Positions 53,042-62,317 of a stretch of 64,000 bases of DNA are shown here, piece after piece. Source of the DNA: JBOGNO01 sp050747245 (GTDB taxonomy: Bacteria; Acidobacteriota; Terriglobia; Acidiferrales; UBA7541); NCBI GenBank assembly GCA_050747245.1, contig JBOGNO010000008.1, positions 124,001 through 188,000 of the forward strand, read 5' to 3'. The notes beneath the pieces were generated by a model. It was given only the letters and a program-made list of their open reading frames with translations. It ran no database searches and had not been told where the DNA came from. The number at the start of each line of letters is the position of its first letter. The stretch's first letter is position 1. The position numbers and the translations under genes were made by a program.

Positions 53042-54835
53042 CTAGTGCATCGCATCGGGATCATATCGCCCAGCAAATAGGCCCCAGAGGCGGTGATACC
53101 TTTGATCGCCAATCACACGGCGTGTCAACTCTTTAGCCCCATATTTTCCGCGACCAACTAGTTTCCTCGCGGGGGTCAGGTTGAGAAGCCGATCCAGGGC
53201 AGCGGCATCCGTTGTTTTCCGAACCATGAACCGCCCATGAATCTGCGTTTCAATGAACGGCCGCGACCGCATCCAAGCGTTGGAAGTATAAATATGCCGG
53301 TATCCGACTTGGGCACAAATCCTGAGCAAGTCATTGTTCCACCTACCGTGAGGCACGGAAATGGAGTCGACTGCGACGCCCAGGTGATCTTCGAGCGTGA
53401 GTTTTGATTTTTCGAGCTCTTCCCACGTTTGGGCAGGAGAACAGCGGGTGAGAGGAAGATGCGACCAGCCGTGGGAAGCCACTCGATGACCTAAAGCGAC
53501 CAATTCGCGGAGGTGCGCCCAGTTCATATAGGGTGCGCGTACACCCATCCAGTCGACAATCACGAAGAAGATAGCCTTCTGTGACGACTCTTCGAGCAAA
53601 GGGAGGGCGTACCTGTAATTGGAAATATGACCGTCATCAAACGTGAGGAGCCATGGCTTTATTATGGTGGCCCGCCCTTGATTGGTAGAACTGAGAAACT
53701 TCAAATGACTCGTGAGCTGCTCGCGAGAACAAGCGTAGATGTAAGGAGACGGCTCGGCGCAGACTTCGTGGTAGGCCAGAATCACCCGGGCAGTCTTCGG
53801 AACCAATGCCCCATTCAAAGCGGGCGCGGCTTCGCGGTCCAGAATGCCGACGGCCGTCTGCGCCACGGCGGAAGGTTCCGCCGGGAGCGCGTAGGGAAGC
53901 TGGCGGCTTCCGACGTTTTTTCCCGCCCCGTTAGAGCGATGATCCAAATCGATTGTCGCGGGCTGGCTCGTGCCGTGCTTAGAATTCAAGAGATCGCGGA
54001 ATTCACAAAAGGAATGCTTGCTCAACAGGGTCTCGAGACGCCCCTTCATCTTTCGCAGATTCGTGTAGTGCCGGAAACTGGAGCGGAGTTTTCCTCTTAT
54101 GCGAGGCTGGTCCGGATCGATTTCCCACGGATGAAAATAGACCACTACGCCTTGCCGATATTGTTCCGTTATCTGCCGGAAGGCCCACTCATTCATTCGA
54201 AACGGAAGAATTCGCAGATATCCGCCACCGGCCACCGGCAGCGTAAACCGGCCGAACCGCGCAGTGGAGGGCGGGAATTCACGCAAGCTGTGACCCTTGC
54301 CAGTAGTAAGTGTGTACGGAAATCTGTGAGCTCCCGGCACTCCACAGATATCATGGTGGATCGGGTAGATGCTGGAATCGTAGACGAATCCCTCTTCGGC
54401 CAGGACATCCAAAGCCCACATGCTTTCGTTCGTGATCGTCCAAGAGGGCGCCCGGTAGCCAAGCACCTGGGTGCCGCAGGCCTGCTCGATAACTTCCTTG
54501 GCCAGCCGCGTGTCTTCTCGAAATTCATTAGGCGTCAGGCTGTAAACGGGCCGGTGCCAGAAACTGTGACAGGCTGGCTCATGTCCTCGAATCCGCACTT
54601 CGTCAACTAATTTCGGAAATTTCTTGGCAACCCAGCCGAGAAAGAAAAATGTGGCTTTGACGTCGTGTCGGTCGAACAAATCAAGAATCACACGGGTATT
54701 CTCGACTACACGCGAGGGCCAGAAATCCCAGGAGGACCGAGGCACCGTATTTGCGAACGCCTCGACCTGAAAGTAGTCTTCGACGTCTACAGTCAATATG
54801 TTGCGAATCGGAGGAGCAGAAGCAGTCATCGACAT
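53042..54835 (-). CDS. Double-domain polysaccharide deacetylase
   Basis: A 597-residue fusion of two NodB-like domains. The first (about 10-285) has VDVEDYFQ at 16-23, a metal-site HSFWHR at 90-95 and RAPSWT; it resembles the deacetylases of XrtA-type EPS loci with their C-terminal DUF3473 part (PWEIDPDQPR). A linker (about 285-348) leads to a second domain with LTFDDGH (397-403) and SHGWSH (454-459). Both metal sites look complete. No signal peptide is clear. The ATG at 54835 has AAAGGA upstream. It heads the minus-strand operon with two glycosyltransferases. Confidence 0.88.
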   Translation of the reverse strand: MSMTASAPPIRNILTVDVEDYFQVEAFANTVPRSSWDFWPSRVVENTRVILDLFDRHDVKATFFFLGWVAKKFPKLVDEVRIRGHEPACHSFWHRPVYSLTPNEFREDTRLAKEVIEQACGTQVLGYRAPSWTITNESMWALDVLAEEGFVYDSSIYPIHHDICGVPGAHRFPYTLTTGKGHSLREFPPSTARFGRFTLPVAGGGYLRILPFRMNEWAFRQITEQYRQGVVVYFHPWEIDPDQPRIRGKLRSSFRHYTNLRKMKGRLETLLSKHSFCEFRDLLNSKHGTSQPATIDLDHRSNGAGKNVGSRQLPYALPAEPSAVAQTAVGILDREAAPALNGALVPKTARVILAYHEVCAEPSPYIYACSREQLTSHLKFLSSTNQGRATIIKPWLLTFDDGHISNYRYALPLLEESSQKAIFFVIVDWMGVRAPYMNWAHLRELVALGHRVASHGWSHLPLTRCSPAQTWEELEKSKLTLEDHLGVAVDSISVPHGRWNNDLLRICAQVGYRHIYTSNAWMRSRPFIETQIHGRFMVRKTTDAAALDRLLNLTPARKLVGRGKYGAKELTRRVIGDQRYHRLWGLFAGRYDPDAMH

Positions 54836-55539
54836 GAAATCCTTTGCTCTCACAAAGCGTGAAATGCAGATGCGGCTCGATAACTCATCCGGTGTGCAAT
54901 TTTCCGGATAACATTCCAAATGCAGCGCCAAAATTCTGCGCGCTTCGTTACCTGATCGAGCCAAAACCCCTCTTCCCTTTTACAACAGGAAAAAGGAAAT
55001 GCTAGAAGTTTCTAGAGTCACCCGGTATCGGTGGGGAGAAATCATAGTTTCCCGATGCATAATAAGCACGCCTGATTCCATCGTCACTCCAGCAGACACG
55101 AATTGACTCTGTAGTTGCAGTCACTTACAAACATTTTAGTGGGCGATTTAGGGGAATGGGAAAAATCTTACACATTCTGTTCCGAGAGCTACAACAGTCA
55201 CTAGCTACTAACTCTTTGGAAATCAAGTGAAAGAGAGAGGATGAAAAACAAGCCGGTTTTGGTATCATGCTTAAAGTGATTGGAATCAGCGAGATGAGGG
55301 GATGAGAAGTTTGTCTCATAAGGTGCGGTCAAGGGGCCAAGAATTCAGGCGCATTGAGTGCTCCCAAAGCGAGCAGCATGAATGACTTAGCGGGGCCATG
55401 GTTCGGCGCGGAACTGGAAGACTACTTGCTTTAGATTCTCATGGAGATTAGGGTTTAACTGGCGAAGCCGGAATGGCTTAGTACGAGCTTAAACTTCTCT
55501 GTCCCGGACTTTCCGACTGAAACTTCGAGCACTGACATA
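54836..55539. other. 704-bp divergent control region
   Basis: Lies between the double deacetylase (minus) and the triple-fusion gene (plus). It contains the promoter-like pair at 55103-55131 and a weak sigma-54-like element, TGGCTT-N5-GAGCTT, at 55474-55490. No coding similarity. Confidence 0.5.
55103..55131 (+). promoter_or_regulatory. Possible sigma-70 promoter upstream of the triple-fusion gene
   Basis: TTGACT (55103-55108), 17 bases, TACAAA (55126-55131). Reads toward the gene at 55540, leaving a long leader of about 400 bases. Confidence 0.35.
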
Positions 55540-58440
55540 ATGGATGGTATTACAGATAGCTGCCCTGAAAAGCCCGCTGTGCTGCCAGCGATTCCCTTGC
55601 TTTCGGAACGCGAATTCTACGACGCCCACAGCTGGGCCTTGAATCTTTACCCACGAGTGGCGGAGGCAGCAGAGCACCTAGAAGAGGAACTCGCTCTTTT
55701 CGCTGCTTCTCCTATGGGCTGGCAGCGAGAGGAATATGCTGCGAACGTGGTACTTCTCGCTTCGGGGATCACCTGTGCAGTTGACGACTGGCTGCTTGGG
55801 CCGCGATATGGTTTTACCAAGGCCATCAAGAAGGTAGGCTGGCTAAAGCCGTTGGAAGCATTTGCGAACAGCATTCAACAGTGTTTCAGTGTCGTTCGTT
55901 CAACTAAGCTCGCGCGCTTGCAAGCATGGCGCGAGAAATGGGATTCGTCGGTGATAGAGTTCTGTCAAAGCGCATTTTGTGGCGACGGAGCAAATGGCAC
56001 GGCTGATGGTCAGCTGAGAAACTTATGCAGCGCGCTTCTCTCGGCTGCTCCTCGAGAGCTGCTGAAAGATCGAACACGATCACCTGCCGCCTACCACTCA
56101 CAAAGCCTTGCCCTGCGTGACACGATTTCACTGGCCAAGCTGTTCGCGGATGCCTTTCCGCACCGCGAGCGACCAATTCTTGTACTGGGACTGAGGACCG
56201 CGGGTTCTTACATGGCCCCGGCGCTCAGTGCCTCTCTGCGCGTCGAGGGATTCCGCAATGTCAGATCGGCAACACTGCGCCCCAAGCGGGGGACCACGTC
56301 TTGGGAAAAAGAAGAGATGCGTCGTTGCGCCGCGGAAGGCGGTATTGCAATCATTGTTGATGAGCCGGCAGCCTCCGGCGGAACTGTCGCAAATGCCGTG
56401 AACCTGCTTTGCAAAGCCGGGAATGCCGCCAAGAACATCGTTGTCTTGTTGCCAAACCACCCCAGACGTCGTCACGGTAGATGGAATAGGAGTGGAGACG
56501 TCAATTTATCCCCCGAAATCACTGTGCTCCTTCTTGAAGCGGAGAAATGGCACAAGACCCAGCTGCTGCACCCAGCAAGCGCCCTGCTGCGCTTGAAAGA
56601 GTATTTTTATGCGAGTGGATACGGAAAAGTCACACTGACCTCAAGCCCCCGCTTTGAGGAAATGGCCGCCCGATTCAAAGCGGAGACCCCCGAGCGAGGC
56701 CACATCCGGTTTAAGGAAATCTACGAGCTGGAGCTAGAGACGGTACGAGGAGAGGTGGAGACGCGCTACGTCTTAGCCGAAAGCGTTGGCGACGGCTGGT
56801 TTTCCTACGGAGCTTTTATAGCTGCAGAGCGCTTGGCCGAATATGTCATGCCAGTGATCGGCTTGCGCCAGGGCCTACTCTTTTCCGAGTGGATTCCAAA
56901 AACTTCCCAGAACGCTGTTACGGAAATCGATCGAAAGGTTCTCGTCCAAACGCTGGGTCAGTACGCAGCGAAGCGGGTCCAAACACTGAAACTGGACGAG
57001 GCCTTTGAATGCACGCCCGACGCCAGACCAGTGGATGGAGCCTTGAATGTTGTGGCCTTCGCGTTGCGCGGAGTATACGGCCACGGAGTTCTCTCCGCTC
57101 TGAAGCAGCCACGGCTTCGGAGAGAGATCGCGCGTCACGGCTCATTTCCTCCCACGCTCATCGACGGTCAGGTAAGCCCGGAGAATTGGGTTGCGAATCG
57201 AGGCCGGATGTATACAAGAGATTACGTGCACAACAGCTTGGGGCAAATTTCGCCGAATCTGACCGATCCTGCTTACGACCTGGCTTCCGCCAGTCTGCGC
57301 TGGAACCTGACACCAAGAGAAGAAAAGGATTTACTCGAGACGTACCAGCGCGCCACCGGAGACGCATCGGCGGAGAAGCGACTGATGCGCTACAAACTTA
57401 TTGCCGGGACCCTGGAGATGCAGATTGCCTATGAAGAGTTGAATGACACTCGCATGGAGCGTAATTACCAGCAGTGTCATCGCCGGCTAGTGGCCGCACG
57501 GGATTTTCTTACCTGGCACACGACCCGATTCTTGGGTTCTCTATGCCGGCGCTCGACGCACACCGCGCGCCAATCGCCCGTTGCTGTATTGGATCTGGAT
57601 GGCGTCCTGGATTCGTTCCTGTTTGGTTTCCCTTCCACTACAGCCGCGGGGATTCAAGGTGTCTCCCTGCTGCACACACATGGCTGGTCCATCCTTTTGA
57701 ATACGGCACGTTCGTTCCGTGAAGTGCAGGAATACTGCCGCAGTTACAGCTTCAGCGGAGGAATTGCGGAATATGGCGGCGTGTTATGGGATGCCACTGG
57801 ACAGCATACGAAGGTCATGGTGGATCAGGAAGCCATGGAGCAGCTTCAAAAGGTTCGGAACGCGCTTGAGTCAATGCCTGGAATTTATATGAATCCAAAC
57901 TATGATTACTCGATCCAGGCATATCGGATCGAAGGAACCCGCACAACTTCCATCCCAGCCTCTTTGATCGAGGAGCTTCTCGATCGCTTAAACTGTAACC
58001 GCCTGAGATTCCACCAATCGAATAGCGACACCGCCGTGCTGGTCGCGGGAATCGACAAAGGGACAGGATTGCAGGCTATGTTCTCGTGGCTGAATGTTTC
58101 GCCGAGCAACGCCGTGGCTATCGGTGATTCAACTCCCGACCTGCCCATGTTCCGTGTGGCCGGGCGAAGCTACGGTCCTGCGCAAATCTCGTGCCGCAAA
58201 GAGGCGGAGGCGCTGGGGGTTCGAATTTCGCACCTGCCTTACCAGGCAGGCTTTCTTGAAATTGTGCGCAATCTGATTCATCCGGATGGAAGTCATTGCT
58301 CGCTTTGCTCACAAGCAACCTTGGCATGGGTTCCGGGGGAGGACCCCATTCTAGACCTGTTGAAGAAAGCGGACGAAAGGACGTGGCGAAAAGTACTGGA
58401 CACAGCAGACACGACTATTTTGGATGCGTTTCGGATATGA
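55540..58440 (+). CDS. Phosphoribosyltransferase / kinase-like / HAD phosphatase fusion
   Basis: A 966-residue soluble protein with at least three domains. Residues about 180-305 resemble a type I phosphoribosyltransferase: RPILVLGLRTAGSY and the PRPP loop IIVDEPAASGGT (271-282). Residues about 380-660 look like an aminoglycoside-phosphotransferase-type kinase; IDGQVSPENWV (541-551) aligns with the loop HGDxxPGN, but Q replaces the catalytic D, and DPAYDLA follows as in such kinases. Residues 681-910 are a HAD phosphatase with DLDGVLD (685-691), a Thr/Ser motif II, K840 and GDSTPDLPM (862-870). The first 180 residues are unassigned. I know no standard name for this order. It may build or salvage a nucleotide-like or sugar-phosphate compound; function is unknown. 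Confidence 0.75.
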   Translation: MDGITDSCPEKPAVLPAIPLLSEREFYDAHSWALNLYPRVAEAAEHLEEELALFAASPMGWQREEYAANVVLLASGITCAVDDWLLGPRYGFTKAIKKVGWLKPLEAFANSIQQCFSVVRSTKLARLQAWREKWDSSVIEFCQSAFCGDGANGTADGQLRNLCSALLSAAPRELLKDRTRSPAAYHSQSLALRDTISLAKLFADAFPHRERPILVLGLRTAGSYMAPALSASLRVEGFRNVRSATLRPKRGTTSWEKEEMRRCAAEGGIAIIVDEPAASGGTVANAVNLLCKAGNAAKNIVVLLPNHPRRRHGRWNRSGDVNLSPEITVLLLEAEKWHKTQLLHPASALLRLKEYFYASGYGKVTLTSSPRFEEMAARFKAETPERGHIRFKEIYELELETVRGEVETRYVLAESVGDGWFSYGAFIAAERLAEYVMPVIGLRQGLLFSEWIPKTSQNAVTEIDRKVLVQTLGQYAAKRVQTLKLDEAFECTPDARPVDGALNVVAFALRGVYGHGVLSALKQPRLRREIARHGSFPPTLIDGQVSPENWVANRGRMYTRDYVHNSLGQISPNLTDPAYDLASASLRWNLTPREEKDLLETYQRATGDASAEKRLMRYKLIAGTLEMQIAYEELNDTRMERNYQQCHRRLVAARDFLTWHTTRFLGSLCRRSTHTARQSPVAVLDLDGVLDSFLFGFPSTTAAGIQGVSLLHTHGWSILLNTARSFREVQEYCRSYSFSGGIAEYGGVLWDATGQHTKVMVDQEAMEQLQKVRNALESMPGIYMNPNYDYSIQAYRIEGTRTTSIPASLIEELLDRLNCNRLRFHQSNSDTAVLVAGIDKGTGLQAMFSWLNVSPSNAVAIGDSTPDLPMFRVAGRSYGPAQISCRKEAEALGVRISHLPYQAGFLEIVRNLIHPDGSHCSLCSQATLAWVPGEDPILDLLKKADERTWRKVLDTADTTILDAFRI

Positions 58441-58546
58441 GGTTTCGTGAAATACTTCAGATGTGTTCGACAAAACTGTGGGACGCGAGTAGACGGAAAA
58501 TATCCGCAGTCTCAAAACGCTCGGTCAGATGGATTGCCGCTGAACT

Positions 58547-60115
58547 ATGAAGATTGTTCTTTTCACTAGTCATTCTCCGTGGGCAGTGACTCGGCTGGTA
58601 CTTCAGATTGAGCGCGAGGTTCCTCAAGCTAGCGTCGCCGGGATTCTGTTTGAACTTCCCGAGAGAGAACCCATCCAAGGAAGTGAGATATCCTTTCTGA
58701 CTCGAACTCTGCGGTCTCTCGGCAGCTCGGCTTTGCGCATAATTCATGCCTGTCCGAGGAACCCGAACGGCCCGAGCAAATATACTTTCAAAGATCTCTC
58801 TCGATTTTGCGCAGCCAAGCACTGCTCGTACGAGGCAGTCAAGAATTTGAATTCGACAAATGCACGGAAGTTCGCTTCCGATCTGGAAGCGGATATCGGT
58901 ATCGTGTACGGCACGCACACGCCGGACTCCGAGATTTTTGGAGTTCCGCGCACGGGTTCAATTGTGCTCGATTTGGGCGGCGTCCGTGACTGCGGGCCTT
59001 ACCAACAACCGGGCATCGCGGAAAGTTCAGGGGGAAGGGCAGACATCTCGATTTCAGTTCGCAGGCCGGAGATTGCTCCGGACGGTCCTGCGATCTTAAC
59101 CACGGCGCTCCGGCTCGATCCTTATGATACGCCCATCAGCATGTTCTTGAAGACCCGCGTCGTGGGAAACGATTTGCTCGCGCAAGCAGTAGGCCGATAC
59201 TGCCAGGGAAATATAAGCGAAACTTCTGTTTCAAATGGGATCGCCGATCTCGCGCCGGCGGGGCTGGAGAATCGCGAAAAGAGAGATTTCTTCACAGAGC
59301 TATTTTTCCACTCGCTGCGTGGCTGGCCGGGCTGGAAGCTTTTCCTCAAATCAGCCATCTACCTTCCACGGGTTATCGCGCGCAATTGGTGGAGGCGCCT
59401 GCGCGGGCGAGCGCCTGTCATCATTTTGTATCACCACCTCGTGAGTGATCGCCCACATTTTCTGGGAATTCCCACAGAGGTCTTTTATCACCAGGCTGAA
59501 TTTCTGAAGCGCCACTACCGTCTGGCCACTCTGGAGGAGGCCACGACAGCGCTGCGAAAAGGAAAGCTCCGCGCGCCGACGGTTGTCTTAACTTTTGATG
59601 ATGGCTACCAGGAAAACTTTATCAATCTTCGTGCCGTTAGCGAGCAAACGGGAATCCCAGTGACGCTCTTTGTATCTACCGACTATATGCTGAACCAAAA
59701 ACCGTTTGCACACGATTTGAAGCGGATGGAGCCGGGTTTTCTACCGCTGACCTGGGAGCAGGTGACAAAGCTTCGGGACGGCGGCTACCAGATCGGAAGC
59801 CACACACGGAGCCATTTTGATTGTGGCTCGATGGACGCAGCCGCGCTTGAGCGCGAAATTGTGGGTTCAAAAAAGGAACTTGAGGAAAGACTCGGCCAGC
59901 CCGTGGATTTCTTTTCCTTTCCGTGGGGTTTTCCGAAAAATATGTCGCCCGCCGCCGTGCAACTCGCGTGCGCGACGTATCCGTTTGTCTGCTCTGCGTA
60001 TGGCGGAGAGAATCTCCCGGCGAAAGGCGGGCCGGTATCGCACCTCCGCCGCCGCAACCATTTCAACGACATCTGGGAGTGCGAGCTTGAAATGCAGTCA
60101 ATCTTGCAGACATGA
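58547..60115 (+). CDS. Polysaccharide deacetylase with degenerate formyltransferase-like N-terminus
   Basis: A 522-residue two-part protein. The C-terminal 240 residues are a NodB-type deacetylase with VILYHHLVSD, LTFDDGYQEN (348-357) and GSHTRSH (417-423). The N-terminal 230 residues follow the layout of a formyltransferase (ADIGIVYGTHTPDSEIFGVPRTGSIVLDLGG; quoted only in part elsewhere), yet where Fmt-type enzymes have an N-x-H before a proline there is IVLDLGGVRD, so the catalytic residues are missing. The ATG at 58547 lies 106 bp after the triple-fusion gene. It converges on the methyltransferase fusion with one base between the genes. Confidence 0.8.
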   Translation: MKIVLFTSHSPWAVTRLVLQIEREVPQASVAGILFELPEREPIQGSEISFLTRTLRSLGSSALRIIHACPRNPNGPSKYTFKDLSRFCAAKHCSYEAVKNLNSTNARKFASDLEADIGIVYGTHTPDSEIFGVPRTGSIVLDLGGVRDCGPYQQPGIAESSGGRADISISVRRPEIAPDGPAILTTALRLDPYDTPISMFLKTRVVGNDLLAQAVGRYCQGNISETSVSNGIADLAPAGLENREKRDFFTELFFHSLRGWPGWKLFLKSAIYLPRVIARNWWRRLRGRAPVIILYHHLVSDRPHFLGIPTEVFYHQAEFLKRHYRLATLEEATTALRKGKLRAPTVVLTFDDGYQENFINLRAVSEQTGIPVTLFVSTDYMLNQKPFAHDLKRMEPGFLPLTWEQVTKLRDGGYQIGSHTRSHFDCGSMDAAALEREIVGSKKELEERLGQPVDFFSFPWGFPKNMSPAAVQLACATYPFVCSAYGGENLPAKGGPVSHLRRRNHFNDIWECELEMQSILQT

Positions 60116-60116
60116 A

Positions 60117-62060
60117 TCAGAAACCGCACGCCTCTCTGATTCTCGCTTCTGATGCAGGAACGTTCGATCGAACCCAATCATATTCTCCCCACCAAGCCGC
60201 GTACTGCGGTGACACTCTCATTGAAACGCGGATGAGCCAATCCATGAGCAGAAACATTTGAAGCTGTTTCGCGGAGAGAGAGAAGTCCATTTCAGTCTGA
60301 TACATCTCGATCAGTTTAAGATCATCGCGCGACATTCCTTCGTGAATAAGGCGGTCAAACAATTTCGGCGTTGAAGTTGCCTCTTCTTCGGCACGCCCGG
60401 ATATCAGTGCGTCCAGCAAGTCAAGCAGCGGAAGGGAATCCGGCTGTGCACGGTCCCAATCAATTACCCCAGTGATACGAGCGCCAGCGCGATCGAACAG
60501 CAAGTTGCCGGGCCAATAGTCGCCATGACGAAAAATGAAAGGAAGAACCAGGCCTAATAGATTTGCCTTTAAGCAGTCTTCGATCTTCTCAGCGGAGATG
60601 TTTGCGTGCTCCTGCGTTGCGAGTAAGCCGGGGGTCAAGTGAGGCAACACTTTTTCGGCCCACACTTTTTCGTCCAGACTACGTCGTGTCACAGTAATTC
60701 CGTGCATTCGGAGGAGGAACTCAAGAGCCTTTTCTCGCCAGTTGACCGCACCTTTGCTTCGGCCCAAGAAACCTAGGCCCGGGAAACCTTGCTTTGCCTG
60801 TTGCACAAAAAACGGAGTCCCTTCAAATTCTCCTGCTAACAACGGCTGGGGAATTTCGGTCCATTTCTTTGGAGCGTCCAGCCGTGCGAAAACTGAACTC
60901 AGAATGGTGTGTTCCTGGCTGGCACGAACTTCACCTTCATGGCTGAGCGGGATTTTTGCAATAACGTTTGCCCTTGCATGGTCGAGCTGCAATTCGCAAG
61001 TAACGACCTCGCGCCGAGTCACGCGGAATCTTCGGCAGACGATTTCTGGTACTGCCCCTGGCGCCACAGAGCAGAGGACGTGAGCGCCCAGCCGCTCGAG
61101 AAACGATTTCTGTTCTTTCTCACGGCCTGCGATCCAACAAAAATCTGGCGCGAGAATCGAAGACAAAATTGCCTTTGAACGCAAGCGGAAGGAACCCGAG
61201 CGCGCGGGCTCCAGTTCCTCGAAATATCCTAATGCCGAGCGGTGGATCCTGGGATCAATCAGTGCTCGCAAGGAATGTTGGCTGGGAAATGCAAGCAAAT
61301 GCCTCGTTTCTCGAAATCCAGCAGCGGCCAATTGTGAACGATGACCCCGGAGCGAGGTGGAATGAGCCCGATTGCCCGAGACGCTGGCCTTGTGTCTGCC
61401 TGTGATCCTCTGGCGCCATGAGTTCCAACGATTCGGCACAAAGAAAACAACCTGACCACCTGGCGTTAGCAGGGTCATTGACAGAGCCAGCAAATCTTGA
61501 ACTCTTGAGGGGCCGCTTTGGTCGATGCGAAGCAGTATCAGATCAAATTGTTGTTTTTCGAATGGGAGCAGCGGGGTGTTTCCCGCCAAGACGAATGAAA
61601 TATTTCTTGTGCTTTCCTGCTGTGCACGCAATCGCGCCAATTTTAACTTTTCAAGGTTCGCGTCACAGCACACCACTGAAGCGAACACCCGCGCTAAAGC
61701 GAATGCCGTCCCCCCCCATCCGCACCCGAGATCCAGAGCATCGCATCTTCGTTCAAGCCGCGCTAAAACCCATGGGCTTGCAGCGCAAGGGCTCACAGCA
61801 TTTTCGAGAAATTCCAGAGCGGACTCGGAGCGAGCTGCTTTCTTTATCAACGCCTCTTGCCAAGATATTTGACTCTCCTCTTCGTGTGTCCCCGACAGGC
61901 CTGGCAGTTCGGTCTTTCCCTCCACCTTTATATTCGGGCCCGCAAAGCATGGGATGTCCTCAACCACGGGAAACTCGCGCTTGCAGGGATGGCAAGCGTA
62001 CGATTTCCCAATATGATCGATGGAACCGGAACAATATGGGCAGCTCAGACGAGCTTTCAC
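60117..62060 (-). CDS. Zinc-ribbon / methyltransferase / APH-type kinase fusion
   Basis: A 647-residue fusion. A short zinc ribbon with C7, C10, C23 and C26 opens the protein (SCPYC, ACHPC). A class I methyltransferase follows, with ALDLGCGWGGTAF (108-120) and LTPGGQVVFFVPNRW. The C-terminal 300 residues form an aminoglycoside-phosphotransferase/choline-kinase-like domain with the intact catalytic loop FRHGDYWPGNLLF (510-522; H512, D514, N519) and metal site VIDWD (532-536). So it may methylate and phosphorylate one or two substrates; neither is known. GTG start at 62060 with AGGA upstream. It diverges from the lipoprotein gene. Confidence 0.82.
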   Translation of the reverse strand: MKARLSCPYCSGSIDHIGKSYACHPCKREFPVVEDIPCFAGPNIKVEGKTELPGLSGTHEEESQISWQEALIKKAARSESALEFLENAVSPCAASPWVLARLERRCDALDLGCGWGGTAFALARVFASVVCCDANLEKLKLARLRAQQESTRNISFVLAGNTPLLPFEKQQFDLILLRIDQSGPSRVQDLLALSMTLLTPGGQVVFFVPNRWNSWRQRITGRHKASVSGNRAHSTSLRGHRSQLAAAGFRETRHLLAFPSQHSLRALIDPRIHRSALGYFEELEPARSGSFRLRSKAILSSILAPDFCWIAGREKEQKSFLERLGAHVLCSVAPGAVPEIVCRRFRVTRREVVTCELQLDHARANVIAKIPLSHEGEVRASQEHTILSSVFARLDAPKKWTEIPQPLLAGEFEGTPFFVQQAKQGFPGLGFLGRSKGAVNWREKALEFLLRMHGITVTRRSLDEKVWAEKVLPHLTPGLLATQEHANISAEKIEDCLKANLLGLVLPFIFRHGDYWPGNLLFDRAGARITGVIDWDRAQPDSLPLLDLLDALISGRAEEEATSTPKLFDRLIHEGMSRDDLKLIEMYQTEMDFSLSAKQLQMFLLMDWLIRVSMRVSPQYAAWWGEYDWVRSNVPASEARIREACGF

Positions 62061-62317
62061 TCTGTTGTTCCTGTAGATGCAGGTAAAGCCATCGCCAGTA
62101 GTTTAGCTAGAGATGTGGTTTTTTTGTCGCAACCTTCTTCATTCGAGTGCGTTGTGGGCAATTTGATGGCCTGCCTGTGTTCTATGGTACAGGTCGGCGC
62201 ACTGTCAAAAAACTAGACTCCCCGCCAGTAGTTCCACCACCGATTCGAGTCGCACACTGAGAATGCGAAAAAAGTCTGCAACCTGTTTATAGCTTTGCAA
62301 TCGTTTGAAAGGAAAGT

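Noticed and set aside
55474..55490. TGGCTT-N5-GAGCTT, a sigma-54-like element 50 bp before the triple-fusion gene.
   Set aside because: It keeps the GG and GC spacing but misses the other consensus positions; too weak to call beside the two perfect sites.
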